Shown one piece after another: positions 1-24,620 of a stretch of DNA of 64,000 bases; the stretch's first letter is position 1, and each line of letters begins with the position of its first letter. A program made the position numbers and the translations under genes. The DNA is from Macrobrachium rosenbergii (lineage: Eukaryota > Arthropoda > Malacostraca > Decapoda > Palaemonidae), in the NCBI RefSeq assembly GCF_040412425.1, contig NC_089753.1:43148913-43212912 (forward strand), read 5' to 3'. The notes below the pieces were generated by a model. It was not told the DNA's origin and did not search any database. It saw nothing but the letters and a program-made list of their open reading frames with translations.

Positions 1-447
1 TTTTTTCACAATAAATTGTTCATCATCAGGGCTGATACGGTACTCAGGTAGTATTACAAAATATAAATGCCTACAAATAACTATATAGGGGAATTACAAT
101 ATATTAAGTAGATATTACTCATTAAAAGATTACACAGCAAGATTTGTGCTAAATATTACAAAGTATGCAACTTATATATACTGTACATTAAGAAAATAAT
201 TTGAATTACTGCTATAAAGAAGATACATTTTATCAGGTTTTTGTCAAGGAACACAAAAAGAAAAATAATTCCTCTACCAATTTTAAATCCTTCGCTTAAT
301 GTTGTCTTACAGTCAAAGGTGCTTTAATTATTACCGGATTTTTTTTCTTTGATGATGAAAACCGCCTAGACTCTCGAGGCTCAACGCAGTCTTTCAGTTT
401 GGCCAATTATAATCACAAAATCGCTCGTGCTGTCATGAATAGTCATA

Positions 448-448
<1 letters not shown>
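1..448. other. AT-rich sequence, nothing recognised
   Basis: No gene-like reading frame or known repeat is seen. It is probably intronic to the hydroxyacid dehydrogenase gene, whose last exon is absent from the window. Confidence 0.4.
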
Positions 449-504
<56 letters not shown>

Positions 505-1156
505 ATTTGGCAGCAGACCCTCTTTTAAACAGGTTCTATTGAATATTATTGCTGCTTCAGCTGCATTTATTTTGTAGAAGACTTTTTCTATTTTCCTTAT
601 TGCGGACTTCTCTTCAGTGGAGGTGCGTGCTAACAGCTCGCCTATATTTGTCATTTCATGGGGGAAAAGTCAAAATCTGGATTCTGCTTCTTTGTATTCT
701 ATACAGTTAGCTCTATACAATTGTTGCCGCGACGTTTCGACAGACTCTTCTGTCATTCTCCAGCGGGAGCTAGTAGAGGACTGGCAGATTGCATAGGTCC
801 TTCTGAACTTATACACGGGGTTCAGCGGGGGGTCATGGACGGCGAATTCTGATTGGTTGCAGTCAGCGAACTTCAAGCCAAATTTCTGCGGCGAAGCTCG
901 ATCCTGGCAGATCTTCGCAACCTGGGAATATCATTCATTCCAGCGTTCCCATTGGCCTGCCGTTGCGTGATGTCATGCTGGCTGACATCATCGGTAGTTT
1001 GGCTGCTATTGGGCTGAGGATGAATGATGTCATTATCTACTCTTTCTGTCACAGTCGGGGGATTGTCTTGAAGGGCGCCTCGCTCATCAGGGGCATCTCC
1101 ACTCTCAGGGTTGTCGTTTTCAGGTATTCGTTGGATTTGGCGGGTGTTCTGCATTA
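449..1156 (-). mobile_element. Penelope-like element 3' end, minus-strand copy (left arm of palindrome)
   Basis: This arm is the near-perfect reverse complement of 1220-1913. Read on the minus strand it gives the tail after the GIY-YIG domain (IPENDNPESGDAPDERGALQ, PRLRRSARIELRRRN) and ends in an (ATT)n tract at 449-503. A related fragment at 45184-46190 retains recognisable GIY-YIG coding, which ties this family to Penelope-like retroelements. The copy is 5'-truncated and noncoding overall. Confidence 0.7.
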
Positions 1157-1846
1157 CGAGAAAACCAACAATGAATACGACGCAGGAGGCATCGCTCCTA
1201 CCCACGAATTTAAGAAGAGTAATGCAGAACACCCACCAAATCCAACGAATACCTGAAAACGACAACCCTGAGAGTGGAGATGCCCCTGATGAGCGAGGCG
1301 CCCTTCGAGACAATCCCCCGACTACGACAGAAAGAGTAGATAATGACATCATTCATCCTCAGCCCAATAGCAGCCAAACTACCGATGATGTCACCCAGCA
1401 TGACATCACGCAACGGCAGGCCAATGGGAACGCTGGAATGAATGATATTCCCAGGTTGCGAAGATCTGTCAGGATCGAGCTTCGCCGCAGAAATTTGGCT
1501 TGAAGTTCGCCGACTGCAACCAATTAGAATTCGCCGTCCATGACCCCCCGCTGAACCCCGTGTATAGGTTCAGAAGGACCTATGCAATCTGCCAGTCCTC
1601 TACTAGCTCCCGCTGGAGAATAACAGAAGAGTCTGTCGAAACGTCGCTGCAACAATTGTATAGAACTAACTGTATAGAATATATAAAGAAGCAGAATCCA
1701 GATTTTGACTTTTCCCCCATGAAATGACAAATATAGGCGAGCTGTTAGCACGCACCTCCACTGAAGAGAAGTCTGCAATAAGGAAAATAGGAAAAGTCTT
1801 CTACAAAATAAATGCAGCTGAAGCAGCAATAATATTCAATAGAACC

Positions 1847-1913
<67 letters not shown>
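1157..1913 (+). mobile_element. Penelope-like element 3' end, plus-strand copy (spacer and right arm of palindrome)
   Basis: The spacer 1157-1219 encodes TMNTTQEASLLPTNLRR, matching the GIY-YIG C-terminus NTTQETSLLPT of the fragment at 45.4 kb. The right arm 1220-1913 mirrors 449-1156 and ends in (ATT)n at 1848-1913. Its last open stretch, MTNIGELLARTSTEEKSAIR, has a close relative (MNIGQLLANISPDKK) at 46003. It is truncated and carries several stops. Confidence 0.72.
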
Positions 1914-2296
1914 GCTGCTTCAGCTGCATTTATTTTATAGAAGACTTTGTCTATTTTCCTTAGTGCGGACTTCTCTTCGCTGGAGGTGCGTGCTAACCTG
2001 CCAATCCTCTACTAGCTCCCGCTGGAGAATGACAGAAGATTCTGTCGAAACGTCGCGGCAACTAATGTATAAGCAACTGTATAAGTTATAATATTCTAAC
2101 TGTATAGAATATATAAAAAGCAGAATCCAGATTTTTTACTTTCCCCCATGAAATGACAAATATAGGCGAGCTGTTTGCACGCACCTCCAATGAAGAGAAG
2201 TCCGCAATAAGGAAAATAGAGTCTTCTATAAAATAAATGCAGCTGAAGTAGCAATAATATTCAATGAAGCCTGTTTAAAGGAGGGTCTGTTGCCAA

Positions 2297-2358
<62 letters not shown>
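1914..2358. mobile_element. Further partial Penelope-like 3' ends (inverted then direct)
   Basis: 1914-1996 repeats the terminal part of the family on the minus strand. 1997-2297 repeats it again on the plus strand with small deletions, ending in (ATT)n at 2298-2358. Together with 449-1913 this makes an alternating-orientation cluster of one family. Confidence 0.65.
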
Positions 2359-3288
2359 CGAAGAAACAAATCCAATTTTATGTATAGGTACAGATTCCCG
2401 AAAGTTCTCTGTTCAGATTTATTTTCAAATATAATTGTACCCTTACATAACTGTGGCTTTGCTTTTCCAATTCAAGACTCATGCTACTATGAGTATTTTT
2501 TCATCATTATTATTATTATATTATTATTAATAAAATACTTTCATCAGGAATGCTATTAATGAGCAATTTAACCGGACCACTGCCTTATATAGCCTAATTA
2601 ACAACCTAAGCAGTTTTGTCTTTTGAAAGATCAAATTAGTTATGTTTGCTGTCTGTTTAAGCTTCATTCTGCCTTGAACTTGAATCAGTATCTTCGTCCT
2701 TGACTTTAGTTCCATAAACACTTGTCTGGTACACCCCGGCTTGGGTGTGACTTGAATTGATTTTCTGTGCTGTTGACGATAGCATACAATTTCCCTTGTG
2801 AATGGTTGCTAAATATTGTCGAATAACAAGTGTGTGACAATGGCTATGAGATTGAGGCAAGAATTATATATTTTTTTTAAGTTTAACGTTACCTTTAAAC
2901 ACCTTACGGCAACATTAGAGGTGAAGAAGATTCAGATTGTCCTTCACAGCCAGTTCAGGCTGGAAGTGATTTGCAGTGCCTGAGAATCACCACATAACAT
3001 TCCACGCTTTCTTTGGGAGATGTTTATGTAACAAGGACCTCTGACAGACGGCACTTGCCGGGAAACATTCCGTTTAGGAGGTGTCCAGTTTTTAGATGTG
3101 GCTGTGAATTGGCTTAAAACATAGGCAGATTCTTGCGTGCTTAGAGGTTTGTCAGGTTGTCAGTTTTAATTTCTCAAGGGTTTTAGTATTTAATTGCCTT
3201 GCAGATTACTCTGGAATGTTCAGCAATATTACGGCTTAAGGCAGTAGCATGTTCTATATGCCACTGGATGGATATGACCACCTAGGTC

Positions 3289-3290
<2 letters not shown>
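2359..3290. other. Intronic or intergenic sequence, nothing recognised
   Basis: There are short frames only and no splice-bounded coding segment resembling the missing dehydrogenase exon. Confidence 0.4.

Positions 3291-3380
<90 letters not shown>
3291..3380. repeat. (AT)n microsatellite
   Basis: An uninterrupted alternating A-T tract of about 90 bp. Confidence 0.95.
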
Positions 3381-3382
<2 letters not shown>

Positions 3383-4141
3383 TTATATTCCTCTTCCAGT
3401 TTTCAACAAGTCCCTTAAGGATGAGGTTGCTGGCTCCAAGCCCTACCCAACTGATGCTCATGGAAGGGCTTGCGTACTAACGATATCTAGCGTTCATGGT
3501 GGTCATCCATCCAACTACTGACCAGACCCAACGCCGGGTAACTTCGTTGACTGAATTACAAAATGCATATCGAACGTGCCACTGCTTTCAGCAGTAATAA
3601 TTCTAAATTGCTCCGCAATATGAACAAATCTTTCAGGTAACCTATGGTCAGTTAAATACTAAAACCTTCAGTATAATAAAATTGACACTGATGAACCTAT
3701 GTACACAAGTCTGTCTTTCAGTGTTATACTGTAGACCATTCGATTTACGGCCATCTATAAAAATTGGAAACCTTCTACTCATTATGTGTCTGGCAACAAA
3801 GACCATCTGCGAAAGGACCTTGCTACGAAAATATCTCCCGAAAAAATCGTGTAATGTTATGTGGCGATTTTCAGATACTATAGTTATTCACTTCCGCTAG
3901 CACTGGCTAATAAGGGTTATCTGAATCTGTCTTATTTCTGATGTTATCCTAATGACGGTAAGTGTTTAGAGATAATTTGAACCTTTCATAAATTATTTTT
4001 GCCTTAATCTCGTTGTCACTCTCATTCACTGTTGTTATTCGACGAATTCACTGTTGTTATTCAACAACAGTTATCTGAAGAGTAATTGCATTGCATTGTA
4101 ATCAATAGACAGTCAGTTTAGTCATACACAAGCAGGATATA
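3381..4141. other. Unassigned sequence
   Basis: No repeat or gene is recognised. A short duplicated phrase (cactgttgttattc-aac) lies at about 4026-4065. Confidence 0.4.
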
Positions 4142-4640
4142 AGGAAGGCAGTTCAAATGCTGAAGAATGGAAAGATGCCAAGAGTTGATGGGATTACAGG
4201 TGAGCTTTTGTGGTATGGTAATAGCTTGACTGAGAGGCTTACCAGGCTTTGTAAGGTATGTCAGGAAGAGGGGACGATCCAGAAGAATAATTCATTATAT
4301 AAAGATGGGATTATAGGTGAGCTGTTGTGGTATGATAATAGCTTGATCGAGAGGCTGACCAGGCTTTGTAAGGTATGTCAGGAAGAGAAGATACAAAGGA
4401 ATAACTTATTATATAAGGATATAGGTGCATGAGGCAGCTGTAAGAATTATAGAAACCTAATTTTACGAAGTCTACCAGGGAAGGTGTGCGTATGAATTTG
4501 TTGAGAAAATAAAACAGCTTTTGGAAGAACTGAGGGTGAATAGCAGTGTTAGTTGGGCAAGGGAGAGGGTGAATGGACCTGTACTTCTTTTAAACAATGG
4601 AGCTTAACAGTTTAGAAACAATTACGGTATATGAAGACAG
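4142..4640 (+). mobile_element. LINE reverse-transcriptase fragment with 117-bp in-frame duplication
   Basis: MLKNGKMPRVDGITGELLWY resembles the N-terminal RT motif (KNGKAPGxDGIxxELLK) of RTE/LINE-type elements, followed by LTRLCKVCQEE. The segment 4187-4303 is repeated at 4304-4420 (period 117 bp, frame kept). After about 4432 the reading decays (stops), though RT-like words such as FLRSL continue. A remnant, not functional. Confidence 0.6.
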
Positions 4641-5259
4641 TTTTGTTATCGAACTTACCTTTGAATTCTTAGTCTGAATAATACACGTTTACTTTATCTC
4701 AGTTTCACATTGTTATCCTTTAATACTGTAATGCCAAGGCCTGCATACAATAAATTAATCCTACGAGCTGCTTGCCAGCTTATAGGATTAACTTTAACAG
4801 CAACACCAAGTCAAAATTTGCAAGTTGCAGCATTTCGCTAACAAGTTATCACTGTCTTAGGCGGAAGCTTTTGGACAGAGTACTGACAGGAAAATGTTAT
4901 TTAGTTACTACTCATAAGAGAGTGAATTACCTGGAACTCATAAAATATCATAGATTTTGTCTGTTAAGAATAAGGTTGGCGAGGTAGTTCTCATCCGCTG
5001 ACGATGTCTTCAGCCCTTGAGTGGCTATTGATCTGCCTAGACATTCTCCCCAGAATTGTAATTTTGATGTTATTTTCGAGTTTCGTTAAGCAGTGGTACT
5101 CTTTCAAGAGACCAGTCCATTCTTTTCTCTCTTGAGAATCAGTCTGTGCATTCTTTCACGAGAGCAATATGGTATACTCTCTCATTGGAGTGGCGGAACA
5201 AATTTTGTCGTGACAGCCATTTGCTAAGTCTCCCATTTGGCTGAATCAGTATAATTCTC
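4641..5259. other. Unassigned sequence
   Basis: Nothing recognised on either strand. Confidence 0.35.
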
Positions 5260-5700
5260 ACTTTGGAGAGAAATTTTACTGATTCATTGTCAAAGAGATT
5301 AACACTCAAAAGAGAAAGATAATTCAGTCTCAGCAGAGAAATACATACACTGATTCAGTCTCAAGGGGCTTTATTGAATCGCTCCAAATTCAATTTACTG
5401 TTTCAATTCCGCGGCTTAATGTAATGAATTCCTCCAAATGGAAATATAGTCATTGAATTTGAAAAGGGGAAATGTACAGAATCACTCTAAACTCAATGAG
5501 TATATTTCCATTTGGAGGAAATCGTTACATTAACCCTTGGAATTGAAAGATTAAATTGAATTTGGAGCGATTCAATAAAGCCCCCTTGAGATTGAATCAG
5601 TGTGTTTCCCTGCCGAGACTGGATTAATCTTTCTCCTTTGAATGTTAATCTCTTTGACAATGAATCAGTAAAATTTCCTTCCAAAATGATTCTCTGTATT
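5260..5700. repeat. Imperfect palindrome (fold-back element)
   Basis: The left arm at about 5265-5455 (ttactgattcattgtcaaag ... aattcctccaaatgg) is mirrored by the right arm at about 5500-5690 (ccatttggaggaa ... ctttgacaatgaatcagtaa). Arms are about 190 bp with scattered mismatches; the loop is about 45 bp. No coding capacity. Confidence 0.75.
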
Positions 5701-5775
5701 CGTTCTCCATTCACATTCAACATCTTCCCTCGTGAAGATGATTCTTTAAATCAACGCCTCGTCCTTCCTCTGCAC

Positions 5776-5778
<3 letters not shown>

Positions 5779-5861
<83 letters not shown>

Positions 5862-5972
5862 CTCTGTAAATATATCTATCTTCATTTACCAGTATGACAT
5901 TGCATCGATATGAATGATATAACAATCAAAAAAGAATTGTAAGATTGAAAAAATATATATATATATATATTC

Positions 5973-6052
<80 letters not shown>
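5779..6052. repeat. (CT)n, (AT)n and (GT)n microsatellites
   Basis: (CT)40 at 5779-5858, then (AT)n at about 5950-6024 passing directly into (GT)14 at 6025-6052. Confidence 0.95.
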
Positions 6053-6055
<3 letters not shown>

Positions 6056-6176
6056 CTGTATATTATTACAATTAAACTATCATTTTTCAACGAGAAACGA
6101 ATAAAAATAATTATTCAGTAATGCATTCCCAACAAATGCCTGTTGCAAGAAAAGGAAACGACACTTGGAAAACCTT

Positions 6177-6752
6177 CCATATCAATCTACATTTCCATTA
6201 TCAATCTACATTTCCATATCAATCTACATTTCCGTTATCAATCTACATTTCCATATCAATCTACATTTCCGTTATCAATCTACATTTCCATATCAATCTA
6301 CATTTCCGTTATCAATCTACATTTCCATTATCAATCTACATTTCCATATCAATCTACATTTCCATTATCAATCTACATTTCCATATCAATCTACATTCCC
6401 ATTATCAATCTACATTTCCATATCAATCTACATTTCCATTATCAATCTGCATTTCCATATCAATCTACATTTCCGTTATCAATCTACATTTCCGTTATCA
6501 ATCTACATTTCCATTATCAATCTACATCTCCGTTATCAATCTACATTTCCATTATCAATCTACATTTCCGTTATCAATACATTTCCATTATCAATCTACA
6601 TTTCCATTATCAATCTACATTTCCGTTATCAATCTACATTTCCGTTATCAATCTACATTTCCATTATCAATCTACATTTCCGTTATCAATACATTTCCAT
6701 TATCAATCTACATTTCCGTTATCAATACATTTCCATTATCAATCTACATTAT
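6177..6752. repeat. 19-bp minisatellite
   Basis: About 30 copies of tatcaatctacatttccat, with 18-bp variants and 17-bp variants that lack ctac. The last base pair alternates between ccatt and ccgtt. Open frames through it (HFHYQSTFPLS-type) are simply the translated repeat. Confidence 0.93.
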
Positions 6753-7034
6753 GCTCAGAAGGCATTCAAATGGGAGACACGTCTGGCAGCAGCCATTGTT
6801 ATTATTATTTTTTTTTTTTAGTAGATGAAGCCTATTCAAGGTTCATTTTGGGAAGGTTCTCTGTTAACCATTCTGTAACCCGATCAAAAACTCTTGCAAA
6901 AGGAGGTACTCAGTTTACCTGTGGGAAATAATCTGGCGTAAATAGCATCAGGAGGTTCACTCAAGTTAGTTTGTCATTTCTGCCACCTCGATGCAATACG
7001 TCAACAATGGACCAGAATGCGCTGTGCGTGAAGC

Positions 7035-7036
<2 letters not shown>

Positions 7037-7101
<65 letters not shown>

Positions 7102-7157
7102 GTTTATGTGTTCGTATAGACAGTATATGATTTACGTATATATAATTATATATAAAT

Positions 7158-7219
<62 letters not shown>

Positions 7220-7247
7220 CGTTGTATGGAATGTGTGTGTGTATGTA

Positions 7248-7330
<83 letters not shown>
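7037..7330. repeat. (CT)n, (CT)n, (AT)n-(GT)n microsatellites
   Basis: (CT)n at 7037-7098 and again at 7160-7216, then (AT)n at 7253-7308 joined to (GT)n to 7330. Confidence 0.93.
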
Positions 7331-7538
7331 TTTATATATACATAAACATTTTTATATTATATATATATTTGAATATTTTTCTCTCTTTTAGGACAGTCAG
7401 CACAGCTTCGTAGCGTAACCAATAAGACAGTAATAAAGTAAATAACTTTTTATCAGTATATAAAAAAAGAAAAAACCTCGGTCGGTACATGACAAGAATC
7501 ACAGATATTGGACGAAAAACGAAAACCTTTGACCCTAC

Positions 7539-20979
<13,441 letters not shown>

Positions 20980-21194
20980 CTTTAGGGAAACTGAGTGACG
21001 TACAGTACTCAGTGTTGCCAACTTGCCATCAAAAATTTTCAGTCCCCGCTAGCCAGAGCCCTAAAACCCGCTATTTTTACAGGATATACTGTACAGCTAC
21101 AAAAAGTCAATGCTAAACTATATGTACCTTGTGTAAAAGAATATATAGTCTATATGCATCTGCATCTAAATCTATCCGTCTATCTATCTATATA

Positions 21195-22005
21195 CAGGGT
21201 GCGGCAACATAACTTCCTTTTTCCAAAAGGCAATAAAACAAGATGCATAAATCAGAAAGGTTTTAATTTTGTTTCATAATTATAGTACATATTTAAAGTT
21301 TTGTTTCACACAGTTTTGAAAATCATATCAGGTAGGTGACGTCCCCCATTGTCCATACACTGCATATACCGATTTCGGGTGTTTGCCATGACCCTCAACA
21401 GCGTATCAGCGGGTATATTGGCAATTTCTTCTCGGATGTTGGCCTTCAAGTCTGGTAGGCTTCTCGGGCGGTTGACATAAACACGGGATTTCAAATATCC
21501 CCACAAATAAAAATCACAAGGGGACAAATCGGGGGAACGGGCTGGCCACTCCAAATCGCCCCTTATTGAAATGAGGCGCTCCGGAAAATGTTCCCTCAAA
21601 ACAGCCATCGATGCCCTTGAAGTGTGAGCCGTTGCTCCAGCCTGTTGAAACCAAATATCCCCTAGGTCCAATTCTTCAATTCGTGGAAAAAAAATCCTCC
21701 AACATGTTTACATACCGGTCTGAATTCACTGTCACTGTAACCTCATTTTCTTAAAAAAACCAAGGACCAACAATTCCAGTGGAGGAAATTGCACACCACA
21801 CTGTGACTTTAGGTGAATGCAAAGGCCTTTCATGCAATTCATGGGGATTGGTGTCAGCCCAGTAGCGCATGTTTTGTTTGTTGACGCATCCAGTCAAATG
21901 ATACGCTGTTGAGGGTCATGGCAAACACCCGAAATCGGTATATGCAGTGTATGGACAATGGGGGACGTCACCTACCTGATATGATTTTCAAAACTGTGTG
22001 AAACA
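21195..22005 (-). mobile_element. mariner-type (DD41D spacing) transposase remnant with internal inverted duplication
   Basis: The left end starts TA-CAGGGTGCGGCAACATAAC. The minus-strand reading has VTVWCAISSTGIVGPWFF, then the intact stretch 21671-21306 with FQQAGATAHTSRASMAVL and SPDLSPCDFYLWGYLKSRVY. Forty-one residues separate the second and third acidic positions, and the second is Ala instead of Asp. The right end is replaced by an inverted copy of 21306-21410 at 21900-22005. Confidence 0.8.
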
Positions 22006-22086
22006 AAGCAGATCTTAGTGGCCATTTAATGATTCTAGCTCCTCCTCCTCCTCCTCCTCCTCCTCCCCGTGAACTGCTGCTGCTGC

Positions 22087-23480
22087 TTACGATGTTCCCT
22101 CAGTGGCAGTGATGTATGTCTCTTTAGTTCCAATCGTATTCAAAACATCTGGTTGCACTTCATAATTAAAGCAGGTTTTCCCACGTCTTTTTAGCCCTGA
22201 ACGGATCCCAAGAACAGCATTCATCATTTTCGTCTGCATTCTATTTCTTATCTTGTTTTTCACAAGATTCATCTGGCTAAAAATTCTTTCAACCTCCACA
22301 TTTGAATGGGTTAGCACTAAGACGGATATTGCAAATCTTGCCAATTCCTTAAATGGGTTACTATTAGATGAATCTCTATACTGAAAAACTTCATTCCAAA
22401 ACTTAACAGTTTGACCAACTTCTTTCCATTTAATAAGAGTTAGGTCCTTCCACAGGTTATCAGTAATCGTAATATCAGAAGGGAAAACTTTTAATAGCTT
22501 CATCAATGGAATGAGAGAATCTTTGACAACGCTAAGAGAATTTTTAACTGATAGCAACGACATGTCCTGAAGAATCTTAACATTATCTGGTAACCGCTGA
22601 CGAATCTCTTTTATCAGTATGGTAATGAACTCAGTGCATCGCGCTCTCATGTTTTTTTTTAGAACTTCAGAGAATCCTTTTTGTTGCAGACTTTCTATTT
22701 TTTTCCAAAGCTGATAACCAAGGTAAGGCTTGGGGTCTAGAAACTCGCTAATGTTACCTTCCAAAGGGTCAGCTTTTGCAGTTGGTAATACAAATTTGTT
22801 CACTAAAGATTTTACAACCATCACAAGGTCATCATGAAATTTTGTTGGATCAGATTCGTTTGATTCAAACGATTTGTTAACTCTCAGGATGTCTTGCAAT
22901 ACTGGTAACAGAAACGTAAGGAAAGCAAGATTCTCACCATCATTATACATTTCATAAAGCATCTGCGCCATAAAACATCTTTATTAAATACAATGTCAAA
23001 GTGGGTTTTAAGCTCTAACCACTGATGATGGATCTCTATGCAGCTGTTGCAATAGAAAGCCATCTGGTTTGGCATGATTGTACAATTTTTAATGGATCAT
23101 GGTTTTCATTGGTTAGATTATAAATCTTCTGGTAAGCTGTCTGACGTAATGGTGACTAATAATAAAATCCAAATTTCTTGGAAGAACCCTCAGCTGCAGC
23201 AGCAGAGGCGGCCAGTTGTAGAGAGTTGCATACACAACGAATCAAAACAAGATTAGGGACCTCCACCTTCAACTGTTCATAGACGCCATTATTCACTCCT
23301 ACCCTAACACTGGTATTGTCTGTTCCAAGGCCTTCCAAGTTCTGGATATTCAGTCCCAAATCATGCAAAGTCTCTTTTAAGGCAGCCACAATACCGCTTG
23401 CATTACTATTCCAAGATATTTGTTAACGCTGATATCTCTTCCCACCGCCATCTGTTCATGATGAGTACTCTCATTAACAG
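22087..23480 (-). pseudogene. hAT transposase remnant (C-terminal half)
   Basis: The part before the frameshifts has LGLNIQNLEGLGTDNTSVRV, VPNLVLIRCVCNSLQLAASA and IVQSCQTRWLS. A long intact stretch (22971-22087, 294 residues) follows and ends with the hAT dimerisation domain: LARFAISVLVLTHSNVEVER, IFSQMNLVKNKIRNRMQTKM, LGIRSGLKRRGKTC. At least two frame changes (near 23155 and 22970) separate the parts and the N-terminal half is not seen. The family resembles the hAT-type SCAND3/ZNF862 group. Confidence 0.8.
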
Positions 23481-24165
23481 AACCAATCTTTTGACTTTGT
23501 CTTATAGTAGCCTACGACTTTACAGCATAGTTTGGGAAAAAGAGAGAAAGAGCGGTATCCTATAATATAACAATGATAATGCGGAAATTGTTTCAATACA
23601 GTAGGGCAAAAGACTCTGAAAGGCAGTCAGTTTAACATATTTTATGTTATTAGCTGGAAAAGCACTATATTTGTCTAAAAGGCGTCAAATAGCGCGGCCG
23701 CGCCAAATAGGAAAAAAACGCGCTAGACTGTCCAGAAATGTGCTAGATCTAGCGCGAAACGCGCTGAAATGGCAACTCTGAACTGTACTGTGTTATTACC
23801 AAGCAGGGTTGCCAAGTCTCATGCTCCTCTGCTGCCAAATTTGATCAGAATTTCTGTCAACCCAAGAATTTCACTGCCAAATCCCTATAAATCTCAATAT
23901 TTCATACAGTTGGAAAATAAATAGCAAAATCTACTTATTGAATGGTTCTATATTGCTCTTATTATGCTTTTATCTTAAAATCTTAACAAATATCTGCATT
24001 TACTCCTTTTATGTAAAGGTGTGTTCTCATCAAATTAAAATCTTTAAGCACACATATAGTATTACTTTTCATAAATTTAAATTTGGTAGGATTACAGGCT
24101 ACATTTTGAATACCATAATGCGTTGATGCAAAGCTACATTAGCACACACACAGACTGTACATATG

Positions 24166-24299
<134 letters not shown>

Positions 24300-24369
24300 A
24301 ATTAACTATACAGAATAGATAAACTTATTTCATAATTTAATACGTAAAATTAAACTGAGTAAGTTTGTA

Positions 24370-24620
24370 TTGTTCAACTTACCTTGATTGATTGTATGAC
24401 TGATATAAAGTATTGAAGACATCAGTATCATCCAGTAGTAGATTATTACTTTTTGCATGGTCGTACATTTCCACATTAAACCTGTCCAGCACGTCTGGAG
24501 TAATTGCGAGGTCCTTACGACATTTCCCAAACACTATTAGTGTTGTACGTATTCTCAAAATTGACTTTTGTCTTAACTGCTGTTACATGGGAGAAAGTTC
24601 TTTCCAAGACTGCATTACTC
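24370..24620 (-). pseudogene. Second hAT dimerisation-domain fragment
   Basis: Minus strand: SNAVLERTFSHVTAVKTK, then after a frame change SILRIRTTLIVFGKCRKDLA and ITPDVLDRFNVEMYDHAKSN. The ~10 residues normally between (NRM..ML) are deleted. It is diverged from the copy at 22.1 kb, hence a different hAT lineage. The frame ends at a GTAAGT that is probably chance. Confidence 0.6.

Larger units (their letters stand above)
21010..23780 (-). mobile_element. hAT transposon, degenerate, with nested mariner
   Basis: The ends read inward as CAGTGTTGCCAACTTGCC (21010) and, from 23780, CAGAGTTGCCATTTCAGCG, imperfect terminal inverted repeats of hAT form. The transposase is on the minus strand, 23480-22087. 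Flanking 8-mers (acagtact, aactgtac) are not a clear target duplication. A mariner-type copy occupies 21195 to about 22005. Confidence 0.65.

Noticed and set aside
1111..1503. 130-residue frame (PENDNPESGDAPDERG) as a host gene
   Set aside because: It is mirrored by the opposite arm and shares the Penelope-like tail; no splice-bounded exon structure.
2657..2860. Missing last exon of the dehydrogenase gene
   Set aside because: The frame lacks the TPH catalytic motif and family sequence; no candidate was found anywhere left of 7539.
6121..6931. Three overlapping plus-strand frames of 218-262 residues (HFHYQSTFPLS repeats)
   Set aside because: Translations of the 19-bp minisatellite in all three frames; no non-repeat coding.
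23690..23760. CpG-rich GCGCGGCCGCGCC stretch as a CpG-island promoter
   Set aside because: It is short and lies inside the subterminal region of the hAT element.
24330..24530. GTAAGT donor after the second hAT fragment as evidence of a domesticated exon
   Set aside because: The fragment has an internal frameshift and deletion, and no upstream or downstream exon is seen.
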